From NCBI GenBank assembly GCA_032433765.1, contig JAVIAB010000101.1:58691092-58755091 (forward strand): DNA of 64,000 nucleotides, in the 5' to 3' direction. The notes under the pieces were generated by a model that was not told where the DNA came from, did not search any database, and was given only the letters and a program-made list of their open reading frames with translations. Origin of the DNA: Megaustenia siamemsis. Its lineage: Eukaryota > Mollusca > Gastropoda > Stylommatophora > Ariophantidae. Positions 21,613 to 32,930 of the stretch are shown here, in pieces. A program made the position numbers and the translations under genes. Position 1 is the stretch's first letter; the number at the start of each line of letters is the position of its first letter.

Positions 21613-21982
21613 TATGTCTCCTAAATTGAGGGGTGGAATGGGGTGGGGAAGTAAGGTGGTTGGAGTAGGTTCGGGAGAGAAAGAGGGAGAGAGAAATGAC
21701 GCTGTGCTAATTCATAGAAGGGACATGAAGCGAAGACTCGCAGAAACGGTTTCTATCTTTTTGTAATTTAGACCAAGAATCTGAATGTATATTCGTGGAG
21801 AGAAATAGAATCACATTATATAGAATATTTGAAAAAAAATTAATCGTGAATCGCATCAACTTATACAAAATCATCAACATAAAAATTGGTACCCCATCAT
21901 AAGCTAATTGTTTTGTTCATGATTGTCTCATTCAACAACCTCTGCAACAATAAAAGTTAATCATAGTTCGAAGTTTGACCCT

Positions 21983-23905
21983 ATTTAATCATCATCATCG
22001 AGTGCCGTCTCCGCAACGAAGGTTGGCTACCATTGAGTGCCATTCTGCTCTGTCTCTTGCTTTGATGGTGCAGGTTGTCATAGGCTGATTTGTCAATCTT
22101 TCGATTTTACTCGTCCATGTTAGTCCTGGTCTGCCTCTGCCTCTTTTACCTTGTATTTTTCCCTTCAGGATTACATTTAGTAGGTTGTTGTGTCTTTTAA
22201 CATGGCCCAAAAATCGTATTTGTTTTGTTTTAATTGTGCTTAGTACATCTCTTTTCATTCTTAGAGTTTTAAGACTTAATCGTTTGTTTTCTTTTCCTTC
22301 AATCCAATTTTACCTATTCTTCTACATATCCACATTTCAAAGACTTCAATTCTCTGTTCTGTTTCCTTGTCTAATGTCCATGTTCTACCCCATATAGGAA
22401 TATTCAGAAGATGTAACATTTTGCTATTCTTAGTTTTAGCCCTGGTGTTATTTGTTTTGATGTTAGTATGTTCTTCTTGAGATTAAAATTACTTTTTGCC
22501 ATTTCTATTATTTTGTTTATTTCAGTTGTACATTTTCCATCACTGGTTATAGTATGTCCAAGGTAGTTGTAGTTCTGAACTGTCTTCAGGTCTATTCCTT
22601 CAATTTTGATATCCACTTGTGGGTTTTGAGTATTTTCTGTGTTTATGATCATAGTTTTAGTATTTTTTATATTCATACCTCGTCCATATTGTTTTGCTTG
22701 TCATGTTTATTTCATTATGTAATTGTAGATCTTTAGGATTTTCTAACAGTAGTACATTATCGTCAGTATATCTTAGGTTATTGATTACCTTTCCATTAAT
22801 TTGTAGGCCTGGCATCTCTATGATGTTTTTAAAGATTTGCTCAGTGTACAGATTGACATAGCTTGGTGAAAGGATACATACCCTTATTACTCCTCTTTTT
22901 ATATCAATGGGTGTAGAGTTATCTTGTTTATATTTTATTATTGCTGTTTGCTACCAGTATAGATTACATATTAGTCGTATGTCCATGTCATCCAGATGTA
23001 TCTCTTTTAGGCATTCTATAAGTTGTTTGTGGTGTACTCTATCAAAAGCTATGGTGTAGTCTATGAAGCAGGCATATATTGGTTTGTTTACTTCTGTGTA
23101 CTGTTTGATTAATGTCCTCATGCAGAATATCGCTTCTGTTGTCCCCCTATTTTTCCTAAATCCAAATTGCTGCTCATCTAATTCCGTATTTATTTTATTC
23201 TGAATCCGTCCTTGTATAACTGTTAGCAATATTTTTGTTACATGGCTCATTAGGCTTATTGTTCTAAAGTCATTGCATTCAACTGCACCATTCTTTTTAG
23301 ACAATGCAATGAAAGTTGATGTTTTTAGTTTATTTGGTATGTTTCCTGTGTGGTATATGTCGTTGTATATATCTGTAATCACTTCAATGCCAACATCTTC
23401 TAGTGCCTGTATCATCTCTATCTGTATGATGTCAGGCTCTGCTGCTTTTCTCTTTTTCATTGTTTTTATAGCTTTTTCCACCGTAGATTTTACGATTTTA
23501 TAGCCTGATGTACATTTTATAACTGGTTTCCTGTTCCTTTGATCATGAAATTTGTCTGTTATATATTCCTGCCATCTATCTATAATATCTTTAGTAACTG
23601 TTAGCATTTTTCCTTTTTTGTCTGCAATGCATACACCTTATGTGGCTTTTTTTTTTATTTTAATAGTCATTCTCTTTATTTCTGTGTGCATTCCTCTTAA
23701 GTCTTGTTTGCTTTCCACATTTTCTATTTCTATACATTTTTGGCTGTGCCAGTCTTCTTTTGCCTTTTTACACATTTTCCGTATTTCATTATCTAATTTA
23801 TTGTATTGGGCAGTGTTCTTTGCTTGACTCCTTTCTTCCATTTTTATCTAAGATGGTGTTAGTTATTCATTTTTGTTTTTTGTTCCTTTCTCTTTTGGGT
23901 AAATA
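21983..23905 (-). mobile_element. LINE family 1 (copy B), longer and less damaged
   Basis: This is the paralogue of 284-2095. The minus strand runs from a pre-reverse-transcriptase lysine-rich region (23841-23638), through the reverse transcriptase (23607-22951), the active-site region near 22760 (NLRYTDD in place of YADD), the C-terminal domain (22676-22404) and the final RFLGHVKR ... GKRGRGRPGLTW block (22258-21995). The 3' end is GATGATGATGA-like at 21983. Frames are separated by indels, so it is not functional as it stands. Confidence 0.88.
22951..23607 (-). pseudogene. Reverse transcriptase domain, LINE family 1
   Basis: This 218-codon open stretch encodes reverse transcriptase fingers and palm. 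It reads AAEPDIIQIEMIQALEDVG, LMSHVTKILLTVIQGR, LDEQQFGFRKNRGTTEAIF and the first catalytic block YACFIDYTIAFDRVHHKQL. The usual GPDxI is changed to EPDII. The frame ends in a stop before the QGCxLSP block, and the second catalytic block lies downstream in another frame. Non-LTR reverse transcriptases copy element RNA directly at the nicked genomic target. This fragment shows the best-preserved part of the family in the window. Confidence 0.8.
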
Positions 23906-24189
23906 GGGTTTTAACCTTATTTAATTTGTCAAAAGAACAGTTTCTAACTTGTGAACGCTCGATAACATGCGATTCATATTCAACAGATAATTCACCTTAC
24001 TCGCGTAGATAAGGCTTCAATGCTATCAGGTTCAAAGCAAAGAAATGCATATAAAGGCATAACATGGGAAGGTGCAGTAAAGTTAATTGTAAAGAGACAT
24101 GAAAAAAAATGTATAGAAAAAATAATTTTAAAAAATATATGATTAAAGCTTTACGTAATAAGTGGACTACACATTTAGGAACACCGTTT

Positions 24190-24600
24190 CCACTAAATGC
24201 GCCTCATCAGGAACAAACATACAACACAAACACAGATATATGTTTAAAATTAAAAAAAAGTAATGAATATTTTTTAAGTAATAAATTCGAACTCGAATGA
24301 GAAATAAAAACAAAAAAAATAGGTAAAAATTACTTCCTTTTAAATTTCGCTGTGGACAGAATGAAAATGGACGTTAGTGCGCACGGGGAAAGTGCACTGC
24401 ATAAGTGCACCGTGTGCAGAACGTTCATTTTACTTCTGTAGCTGTCGCTACCAAGTGTTAGGGTCTCTGATTTATTTCTCCCCATGTAAGAAAAAACAAA
24501 TCTTCTCATCCTAGTCTGATTCGAACCTACGTTCTCCTGGTTTGAAGCTCCACAAACAATTGATTCGGCCACCAGCATTACTTGAGCGTAATTATATGTT
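24190..24600 (-). mobile_element. Second tRNA-derived SINE-like repeat (copy B)
   Basis: Paralogue of 2380-2790. The minus strand keeps a degenerate tRNA-like region with the B box GGTTCGAATCAG near 24520. Downstream it carries a CTGATGA and GAAAC pair around 24182-24211 (see findings). Confidence 0.45.
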
Positions 24601-24690
24601 CTTTAATAACCTCTGTCTGATTTTAAAATTACTTATTTAAATGAAACTCGTTTAGTTCATACGACTGCAAGCGAGATTTATAATTATGTA

Positions 24691-24950
24691 AAAAAGTAAA
24701 GTAAAGTACCCCCCGTCACGCCAAGTGGCGTATAGGGAAATATGGTGTTAGTGACCCTATATTTTACAGACCTTCAGCACATGATTTTTGGGGTAATGTG
24801 GTCGGTATTACGCCCGTGCTGCTTTTACTTTCCCAGAAAAAATCCGGTACCCATTTAAGGCTGGGTGAACCCGGAGCCGTCGGTTGGGATCGAACCCTAC
24901 CCCTTGTCCGTAGTAGTCCAGTTCACTAACCACTGAGCTATCGCGGCTCC
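24691..24950 (-). mobile_element. SINE family 1, inserted only in copy B
   Basis: A 260-bp minus-strand SINE flanked by the perfect 14-bp target duplication TTTATAATTATGTA (24677-24690 and 24951-24964). The unoccupied site is visible in copy A at 2866-2879. Read on the minus strand it starts GGAGCCGCGATAGCTCAGTG, has the B box GGTTCGATCCC and ends in a (TACTT)-like tail with A-rich end. It inserted after the segmental duplication. Confidence 0.95.
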
Positions 24951-25385
24951 TTTATAATTATGTATATGCAAAGAATTGTAGATAACGTTGGTATAAGATG
25001 AATACATGTAAACAACTTATTGAGTGTTTTGGATAAATATACAAATATACAAATACACACATATACAAATATACACATACACAAACAAAACAAAACAATA
25101 TTGAGTCTTTACATATTCATACCCCAATTCAACATACACTTACCATTTTTATTACTTCATCTAACTGTAAAAAGCCACATCATGACATAATTAAGCGACA
25201 TTGCTCTACAAATACATTTATGGTCATAATCAAAGGAAGATTATCTATTTATGTTGTTCATTTTTTTCTCTTCAGGTTTAAGACTTATTTTATATATTCT
25301 TCACTTATCTTCCATACTCTTCAAACTACATTTTTTTTACATTTTAAATCATTAGAAAATGAATATAGAATGATATTAACCAGCT

Positions 25386-25590
25386 AAGAACCGCGATTGA
25401 TCCCAACTGATGGCTTCTGGGTTCACCAAGCCTTAAATGGGTACCTGATTTTTTTCTGGGAAAGTAAAGCGGCACGGGCGTAATACCGACTACATTACCC
25501 CAAAAATCATGCGCTGAAGGTATGTAACATGTATGGTCACTAACACCATATTCCCTGTACGCCACTTGGCGTGACGGGGCTCTTTACTTT
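25386..25590 (+). mobile_element. SINE family 1, internally deleted (copy B)
   Basis: Paralogue of 3273-3530. About 65 bp spanning the A box and the start of the B box is missing: CCGCGAT joins directly to TGATCCCAAC. With the promoter boxes lost it should no longer be transcribed by RNA polymerase III. Confidence 0.9.
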
Positions 25591-25719
25591 ATTAATCAGC
25601 TATATCAATGGAGAGACATGTCAGACTATGACGTTAAGTCAATGCCTTGTTCTAACAAGACAACATTTGCTAATTTAATAACAAAACACACGTAAGCTTA
25701 ACCTATCTGCGCGACGATG

Positions 25720-25723
25720 TTAA
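25720..25723. other. Unoccupied piggyBac target site (TTAA)
   Basis: The sequence GCGACGATG-TTAA-TTCTTGGACTGAG here matches the two flanks of the piggyBac element at 3668-6692. It is the pre-insertion state preserved in copy B. Confidence 0.9.
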
Positions 25724-26493
25724 TTCTTGGACTGAGAAAGTCCAAGAGAGGAAAATATAGGTAAGAAAACACCTGCCCGGATATGGAACAGTATTAACGG
25801 CCATGACCAATGTGTCTGCCGATCACATGATATATAGTCAATAGAAGAGGGGGCCAGATCTTCAAGTTTAACTATCGATAGAGAGTTCCAGATCGGGTTG
25901 TGAGTCGGGCCTCAATGAATGATCAATGGCAATAGAACAGACAACGTTTACGGTTTACTTTATCAAACTAAAGTTAACAAGGGCCAATAATTCATCAATT
26001 AAAATAAACATAACGACACTTGTGATGTTAAATATTTGATGCCGCTGTTATAAGACAAAATGTTGGAATACTAAAGATGAAGTCTCCTAATGTCCTGGAT
26101 AGACAACATTTTTAGGGTAAAACTTGAATGAATGAATGGAAGAAGAACAACAAATAACCAGAGAATATTTCTTGTTTAATAACGATAATAGTTTTGTCAC
26201 ATCAACAGATGTAATAGCTTTCAAAGAATGACACTGGATTATACATTTCCTGGAAACAGAGAAGAATGTCACCTATGGGGCGATCGATTCTTTATAAACT
26301 ACACTCAGCGAGGCAAAACATGGATATCAACACACATTCATAAAGACAGTCACAACAGTGATACCAACATGGGGACATGCTGCCAGATGTGAAATAGACA
26401 TTAGAGCGTGTTTGTTTGTTTCCACGCGCGTGTGTGTATGTATGTGTGTAAGAATAACACAATATTATGTATAGTCAGATAACCCTTGGAATC

Positions 26494-26717
26494 GATGGTA
26501 GAAGTAATTTCTAAGATAATTCGATGTATGGTTACAACCATCTGTGTTGTCAAACTTGGTACAGAGAGATGGTAGAAGTAATTTCTACGATAATTCGATG
26601 TATGGTTACACACGTTTGTGTTGTCAAACTTGGTACAGAGAGATGGTAGAAGTCATTTCTACGATAATTCGATGTATGGTTACACACGTTTGTGTTGTCA
26701 AACTTGGTACAGAGAGA
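26494..26717. repeat. 74-bp tandem repeat, three copies (copy B)
   Basis: Units start at 26494, 26568 and 26642, matching the four-unit array at 7830-8127. The second base group varies (ACACACGTTT here, ACACACATTT in copy A). Confidence 0.9.
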
Positions 26718-27379
26718 TAAATAAGAAATAATCAGAAACATTCAATAACAATGTTTAACTCTTGATGTTACTGACTTTATCTCGTATTGGTTAGTTATAA
26801 CAAACGTGCCAATCAAACTCTTAGTTTTATCATCTCTCCAATATAAAACGTCATCTCTAGCCACTCTTGATATCTACTGACTCCTTTATCGACGTGCGAG
26901 TTAGGCACCGGATGTACACGTGTAACACACGTCAGTAAAGGGACATCACTTAGACGATATAAAAGAAACATGAAAATAAGGGAAACAATTCTAAAACTGA
27001 CAGTCAAGCATCGATTTGTTCCTTAATTAAATGTTTAGGAAACATGCTCGTTGCATTATTGGTAGTCGTGAACGATCTAGCTACTTACTCTATTGAAGAT
27101 CGCATCAATCTGAAAGAAAAATGCGCGAAGTTTTTAAATAATATTTTTAAACAGTGTCCACTATTATCTCAAACGGTTTCATTATTCAACGAGACACTAT
27201 GACCTATGGCTCCATCCTTACACTTGAACAATGTAAGTGTTTTTTTTTCTTTTTTTCTTGTAACAGTCGGTTCTAAATCTTACATCCTGGAGAGCAATTG
27301 AGCTCTTGTATTTATATGACGTGAGAGTGGCTTGCCTTTCAGCTGGGGCGACGGTGGTATCGGTGTTGATGCGTTACCT

Positions 27380-28440
27380 TTCAGCATCCTGGACATATGA
27401 ACCGTGCTATTTGTCCGGGAATGTCACAGGGATCACCTTATCGACTATTTTGTTTAATTTATACGTTGGGAGGTAACGCAATAGTATTGTGTAGAGTCTT
27501 TCCACAAATTTTATTTCGCTTTATTAGATGACATCATGACATATGTAAAACATGAGATAGAGCAGAAAAACGAGGCAACTGCGGATCAAAAAACAATAAC
27601 ACATTCATAAACCCGAGCAAGGTGTCTGTCATGTGGTGTTCGTCGAATAATAGAATATTAAAGAACACTGTCCCCGGCGTGTATTGTAATGATGGAGATA
27701 TTATGAGTGTTAAAGCTTTCAATTATCTGGGAATAACTCTTTGACATGCTCCATTCTTTAAGTGATCACTTTAGCAATGTTATTCAAAATGTGAGGGCAG
27801 TCACCGCGATGAAGACCATAGACAAATCTTGCTAATCCAAGTCTTGATGATGTCAGGGCTGGAATGTGCATCAGTTTGTTAATTCAATTGTCAGTACCGA
27901 TTGTAAGGCTAGAAGGGACATAAACATAGGATTAATGGGATGGATGCAGTGAAGCGTTTAAATATTTTGACAGACATTACGCTAGCAACGATTTGGCAAT
28001 TGTAATATCACAAGAAAAAAAAAGGACTAAACAAAATACGCGTTCCTCTCGTTAATCAGTGCTACAACTGGATCTACAGTGCCACTGAATTTCTGATAAA
28101 ACAATCTTCCAAGAATATGCTGTTACTTTAGGATCGAATTATTTTTTTTTTAAATAAAAACGCAATGGAAATAAGCAGCTGAACATTTTTTTTTGTGTGT
28201 AGTCATATCAGTGATAGTTTGGCTTTAGTGTTTACATATGTTTGTTTATGTTAGAATAATGTTTGTTGACAGGTATAACCTGAATCGGAAGTGGAATCAC
28301 CTCATGGATGTCTCAGAGGTGATCGGGTTTACCTGGAAGAACTCTCCAAGACTTGCTGGGGTTCCCGGTAATGAAATCGGACTTGCTCGTTGAAAGTGAT
28401 TCTCTGAATCTAGACATTGACAATGCGTTGTTTAATCTGT
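27380..28440 (+). pseudogene. Decayed LINE fragments (copy B)
   Basis: Paralogue of 8830-9890. The same degenerate reverse transcriptase blocks (VKAFNYLGIT near 27710) and the VPGNEIGL stretch near 28360 are seen, with stops and frameshifts throughout. Confidence 0.55.
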
Positions 28441-28442
28441 TC

Positions 28443-29045
28443 ATGACGGAGGTAAATCATGATTCGGAAAAAGGGGGTAAATCATGATTCGGAAAAAGGG
28501 GGTAAATCATGAATCGGAAAAGGGGGGAAATCATAAGTGGACAAAAGGGTAAATCATGAGTCAGATAAGGAGGTAAATCATGAAAGGACAAGGCGATAAA
28601 TCATGAGTGGACAAAAGGGTAAATCATGAGTCAGACAACGATGTAAATCATCAGTGGTCAAGGCGGTATATCATGAGATGACAAGGCGGTAAATCATGAG
28701 TCGTAAAGGAATTACATTTTGCGCGGACTAAGGGGTAAATCATGAGTCGAACAAGAATGAATGAGTGGACAAGGCAGTAAATCATGAGTAGTCAAGGCGG
28801 TATATCATGAGTGCACAAGGCGGTAAATCATGAGTCGAAAAGGAATTAAATCTTGAGCGAACTAAGGGGTAAATCACGAGTCGGACAAGGATGTATATCA
28901 TGAGTGGACAAGGCCGTAAATCATGAGTTGACGAGGATGTAAATCATGAGTGGACAAGGAGGTAATTCATGAGTTGACGAGGATGTAAATCATGAGTCAG
29001 AAAAGGATGTACATCATGAGTGGACAAGGATGTATAACTTGAGAG
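28443..29045. repeat. 23-bp satellite, short diverged array (copy B)
   Basis: About 26 irregular monomers with the core AATCATGAGTGGACAAGG, many mutated and with no higher-order period. It occupies the same place as the 5.8-kb array of copy A and probably reflects the state before expansion. Confidence 0.92.
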
Positions 29046-30119
29046 ACTGACGATCTTTGGGATAAAAAAATAAGTTCTATCCTGAGTTATTTATGTGAGA
29101 ATAAGATGTGTCTAGATTCAAGATCTGACAGGAAGAATCTGAAGACAGGTGGATAAAATCTGGTACGGGCGGTGGTGAGGAGATGGGGAATGTACCCGGA
29201 CTGTAATGAAGCTGACCCCTTGGAAACAAAAGAATAAAGTAGTTATCTATAGTATACTCAAATTTTTAACAATAAATCCACATTATTATGATATTCAACG
29301 ACTGTCTTGTCTAAAACCGATGGATCAGGACTCGTATACATGATATAATACTGTATCCCCTATACCCTTGTACAAACATTTTTGTATTTAAAAGACACAT
29401 TATTTCCGTAGTTGTTTTATTCTTAGTAACGATGTCTTCGCCTGAGCCATTCTGACCTGCCTCTCTGGTGTGCATGTACCATCCTAAGTAAACATCGCTA
29501 CAAGATGTTTGAATTCTTTGATCTAATTTAGTATTGTCTTATTTACTTAAAATGTGCATTTGGTGGATGTTTTTTTTATCGTTGATGCAGTCATTGCTTT
29601 TTTCTCTTTGATGATGAAGATGAGGTCTTTATGTTTACTTTTCATCACTACAACGTTATTGATTATGCTACCAGAAAACCTCGGTTCGTTTATGTTTGTA
29701 AAACATACTGGTACGTTTGATTCATGTGTTCACTAATTTTAGAAAAATCTCGAATAAATCAGACGATCGTACACACCATGACTAACAACATGTATTAAAT
29801 AATGTCACGTGTATATGTTTGTATTTTGTTTCCTGTTACTATTGGGCGCTATGTTGGCAGTGCATGTGAAATACCTTAGTGAAATATTACAAATATAAAT
29901 ACAGATCTGATATTGCTCTTTCTAAAAAAAGTAATTTTAAGTACATAGCGGTTTCTTTATATTACGTCCTCAATGTTCGTCATATTTTTTGGGTTTAATT
30001 GTGTTTTGTACTCCTCACTCGTTCGTCGCTTAAGTTGGTAGTACATTTAGTATCATGCGGCCTACTTGTTTGACGTATGGGTAAAATGCTTTGAATAAAG
30101 ATGTAAATTCAACGTCTCA

Positions 30120-30581
30120 ATGTTTCATATCATACCTATTGTCCAACAAGGAAATAACTCTAGAGGCAAAAAGGGCACTCTCTGCAACACATTATTCATC
30201 CCAACATTGTGCTATCAATGCCTGTCCTGGGTCCTAGATGCAAGAATAATACGAAAACTAACCTATACTGAGATGAAATGTGTTAGACGAATTACAGAAA
30301 ACAGCCTGAGATTCAAGATAAAAAATGAAGAACTGAGAAAAAAGCTAGGAATTGCCCACATCATTGAATATAATAAGAAACAGATACACCGGTTTGGCAA
30401 TGTGACAAAGCAGACTGATCAAAACCCAACACAACGATCCATCAATAAACGTTGTGAGAATATCAGACGCAAGGGTCGACCACGAAAACGGTGGTTCGAT
30501 GGAATATTAGAAGCACTAGAAAATATAACATCAGCAGAAGCGAACAGAAGAGCAAAAGACAGTAAATTATATCTCCCCTAG
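30120..30581 (+). pseudogene. LINE C-terminal domain, 153-codon open stretch (copy B)
   Basis: The plus strand encodes the end of a LINE ORF2 in one frame. It has the TLCYQCLSWVLDARIIRKL block, then EMKCVRRITENSLRFKIKNE, then RKRWFDGILEALENITSAEA and a terminal LYLP. This domain follows the reverse transcriptase in many invertebrate LINEs and includes a basic segment. No reverse transcriptase lies upstream, so this is a 5'-truncated copy. Copy A at 16980-17500 carries the same insertion with stops. Confidence 0.8.
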
Positions 30582-31410
30582 ACGCTGAAGGACAAATGTT
30601 GAAGGAAAGAATAACAAGAATGTTTAATATTCAATTTTCTATTTTACCGAAGTGCAACATTCTTTTACTTACTTTCTTTATTAATTCCAATTCCTGAAAA
30701 GTTACAAGTGAGGCTTTTAATTTACGCAGTTTACTTTTCTCAAAATCAATGTTCATTCATATGTGGAATATAACTGCTTTATGTGGAATATTTGTTTTAC
30801 ATTAATCGCAATGTTTTTTTCTTCAATGTTATGTGGGGTGGTGTTTGTCTTTACTAAACTTGTATATCGTGTTTCATATGTAACTCACCATGTTTTCTGG
30901 GAAAATTGTATTTATGTGTTTGGTGCTTATAAGATGGAGAGACCTTACTTAAAAACTATGACCAGTAGTAGGAAACTCTTTGTACAGCTTCGCAGCAGGA
31001 GGCAATCTGATCATCAGAAGTAGTCCCCGACGAGCAAGTGTTTCGGCTCTTTAGCTTCTTGACACTGTAGGGGAGGTGAGCCCGCCTGGGTCATGACTCC
31101 CAGGCGTCGACCTCCTGCTGTATTGTCTCTATGGCTTACACAGTATATTCGGCACAAAATAACTACACTTAATACACAAAACATTCGAAAATAGTTTAAC
31201 TAACCTAAACCAAGGCTTACAATGTATGTTCAGCACAAAATAACACTCGAAATAATTTAACTTACATGCCTTGGCTTATCCTATCAACTTGCTGGGCTTT
31301 TCATTCGAAATAGCGTGACTACTATTGACAACGAACTTTTATAGACCAGTCAGCGTCTCACTTCGTGGGAATTCGGGAGTCATGGTGAAAGATTAACGCC
31401 AAGTTGCTTG

Positions 31411-31636
31411 GATATCAAGAACAATTATAGGAAGGGAAGAGAACTGGCGTGACAGTGTGTACACAAGTTTTCAGCGAGATACCAAGCACAATTATAGGAA
31501 GGGAAGAGAACTGGCGTGACAGTGGGTACACACGCTTTCAGCGAGATATAAAGAACAATTATAGGAAGGGAAGGGAACTGGCGTGACAGTGGATACACAA
31601 GCTTTCAGCGAGATATCAAGCACAAATATAGGAAGT
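31411..31636. repeat. 67-bp tandem repeat, about 3.4 copies (copy B)
   Basis: Short counterpart of the 17-copy array at 20473-21612, more diverged between units. Confidence 0.92.
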
Positions 31637-31776
31637 ATGTCTCCTAAATTGAGGGGTGGAACGGTAGGGAAAGTAAGTAGGTTGGGATAGGTGTCGAGAG
31701 AGAAAGAGGAAGAGAGTGATGATGCTATGCTAATTCATAGAAGGGATATGAAGAGAGGAGAGAAATATAATAAGTA

Positions 31777-31905
31777 GGATTGGTTATTGGTTATTGGTTA
31801 TTGGTTATTGGTTATTGGTTATGGAAGGCCTCGGTATCACAGGAAACGAATTAAAATCCATAATTGCTCAACCGCCCGTGCCAGTGGAATCATCCGAATT
31901 ACTAA
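31777..31905 (+). repeat. Heptamer repeat joined to interspersed repeat
   Basis: Six or so TTATTGG heptamers at 31777-31818 run straight into GGTTATGGAAGGCCTCGG, the same repeat that starts at 16565 in copy A. The heptamer seems to have grown from the first bases of that repeat. It lies just beyond the right edge of copy B. Confidence 0.75.
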
Positions 31906-32274
31906 TAATAATAAGTAGGATACATTGGACATAACTGATATTGAGGAATTGATTATTAATCGTTCCGAATATACAGTTAGATAGAACTGATCATTTAAGT
32001 TGTTACGTAAGTCAGAAATCGGTCCAGTCAGGACAGATAAACCATAATCTCAGAACTTAACCTTCAGTTAGTTACTCGAAAGTACAAACAGGAAATGATC
32101 GAAAACAGAGATGAAATAGTTGCTTCTACAACAACCGGCTTTAGCTTGAAAGCTTGTAAATAAACCGCTCATCAGATACAGTAAAACATGAGAAAATAAG
32201 ACATAGAAAATTGTTATCAGCAGGAGTCTCAGAATAGGTCAACAGCTATAACTATATATATGGACGCTTTGTAA

Positions 32275-32550
32275 TTGCCCTAGTGGCATAGTGGGTAGTG
32301 TACCCTCGTCCTGACCAGAAATGTCCGAGTTCTATCTCAGAAGTGGCGGATTTTTGTTCGGACCGACAACACTTCACCCATCCTGTAAAAATTGGCACTA
32401 GTGATTTTTCCTGGGAAGTAAAGACGGGCTGGCGGGCTGCCGACGAACATCACACAAAATTGTGCCGTGGTAAAGGAAAAATACTGTCACTAACACCTTA
32501 TTTCCCACACGCCGAACAAGGCCTGGAGGGAAACTTTACTTTTCTGTTTT
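32275..32550 (+). mobile_element. SINE with different head but related body (SINE family 2)
   Basis: The head reads GCCCTAGTGGCATAGTGGGTAG (A-box-like within it) and has a weak B box near 32328. The body shares blocks with SINE family 1: ACTTCACCCA-x-CCT, TTTTTCCTGGGAAGTAAAG and CACTAACACC-x-TATTTCCC-x-ACGCC, in the same order. This suggests a common central domain carried by two different tRNA-like heads. No clear target duplication was found. Confidence 0.6.
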
Positions 32551-32930
32551 ACTGTAATGGTGGTGCTACCCATGTGATTAAATATATGAATTGAGACTAT
32601 CCCACGACATTGTCGTCATGTTACTCCAAGTTCTCTGAAGCTTTCCTTATTTGACTAAACCACCAGTTATATCCATGTACAGCATCGCTTCACAGTCAAC
32701 CCGTGACAAACTAGTGCAGGTATCAATTTATTCAATTGCCATCTCACCGATTAAAATATTCCAGGTACGCCGCATTAAATTCACAAACCGCGATTATTTC
32801 TCCGAAATATCCTAATATAAATATATTTCCTTAGATCTAATCAAGAATGGTCTCAAAACAAAGCCACAAACCGAATCGTCTGTTCACATCCCCATTTTGA
32901 TTAATTTCCTTTGCATACAATTGTACACTA

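Larger units (their letters stand above)
122..21765. repeat. Segmental duplication, copy A
   Basis: This block matches 21820-31755 in order and orientation. The shared landmarks are a minus-strand LINE reverse transcriptase, a tRNA-like SINE, a plus-strand SINE, a 74-bp tandem array, a decayed LINE, the 23-bp satellite, a LINE 3' end, a 67-bp tandem array and a closing purine-rich stretch. Both copies open with a sequence close to TAGAATATT and end after a shared GTATGTCTCCTAAATTGAGG stretch. Copy A is roughly twice as long because of insertions and array growth. The edges are judged by eye and may be off by tens of bases. Paralogous arrangement is seen directly; a true tandem duplication rather than an assembly artefact is inferred from the many diverged sites. 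Confidence 0.9.
21820..31755. repeat. Segmental duplication, copy B
   Basis: This is the second, shorter copy of the block at 122-21765, in the same orientation. It lacks the piggyBac element, the 344-bp LINE insertion, the ORF1-only retroposon and most of the satellite seen in copy A. It therefore preserves the unoccupied sites. It carries one SINE (24691-24950) that copy A lacks. Point differences and small indels are scattered throughout, so the duplication is not very recent. Confidence 0.9.
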
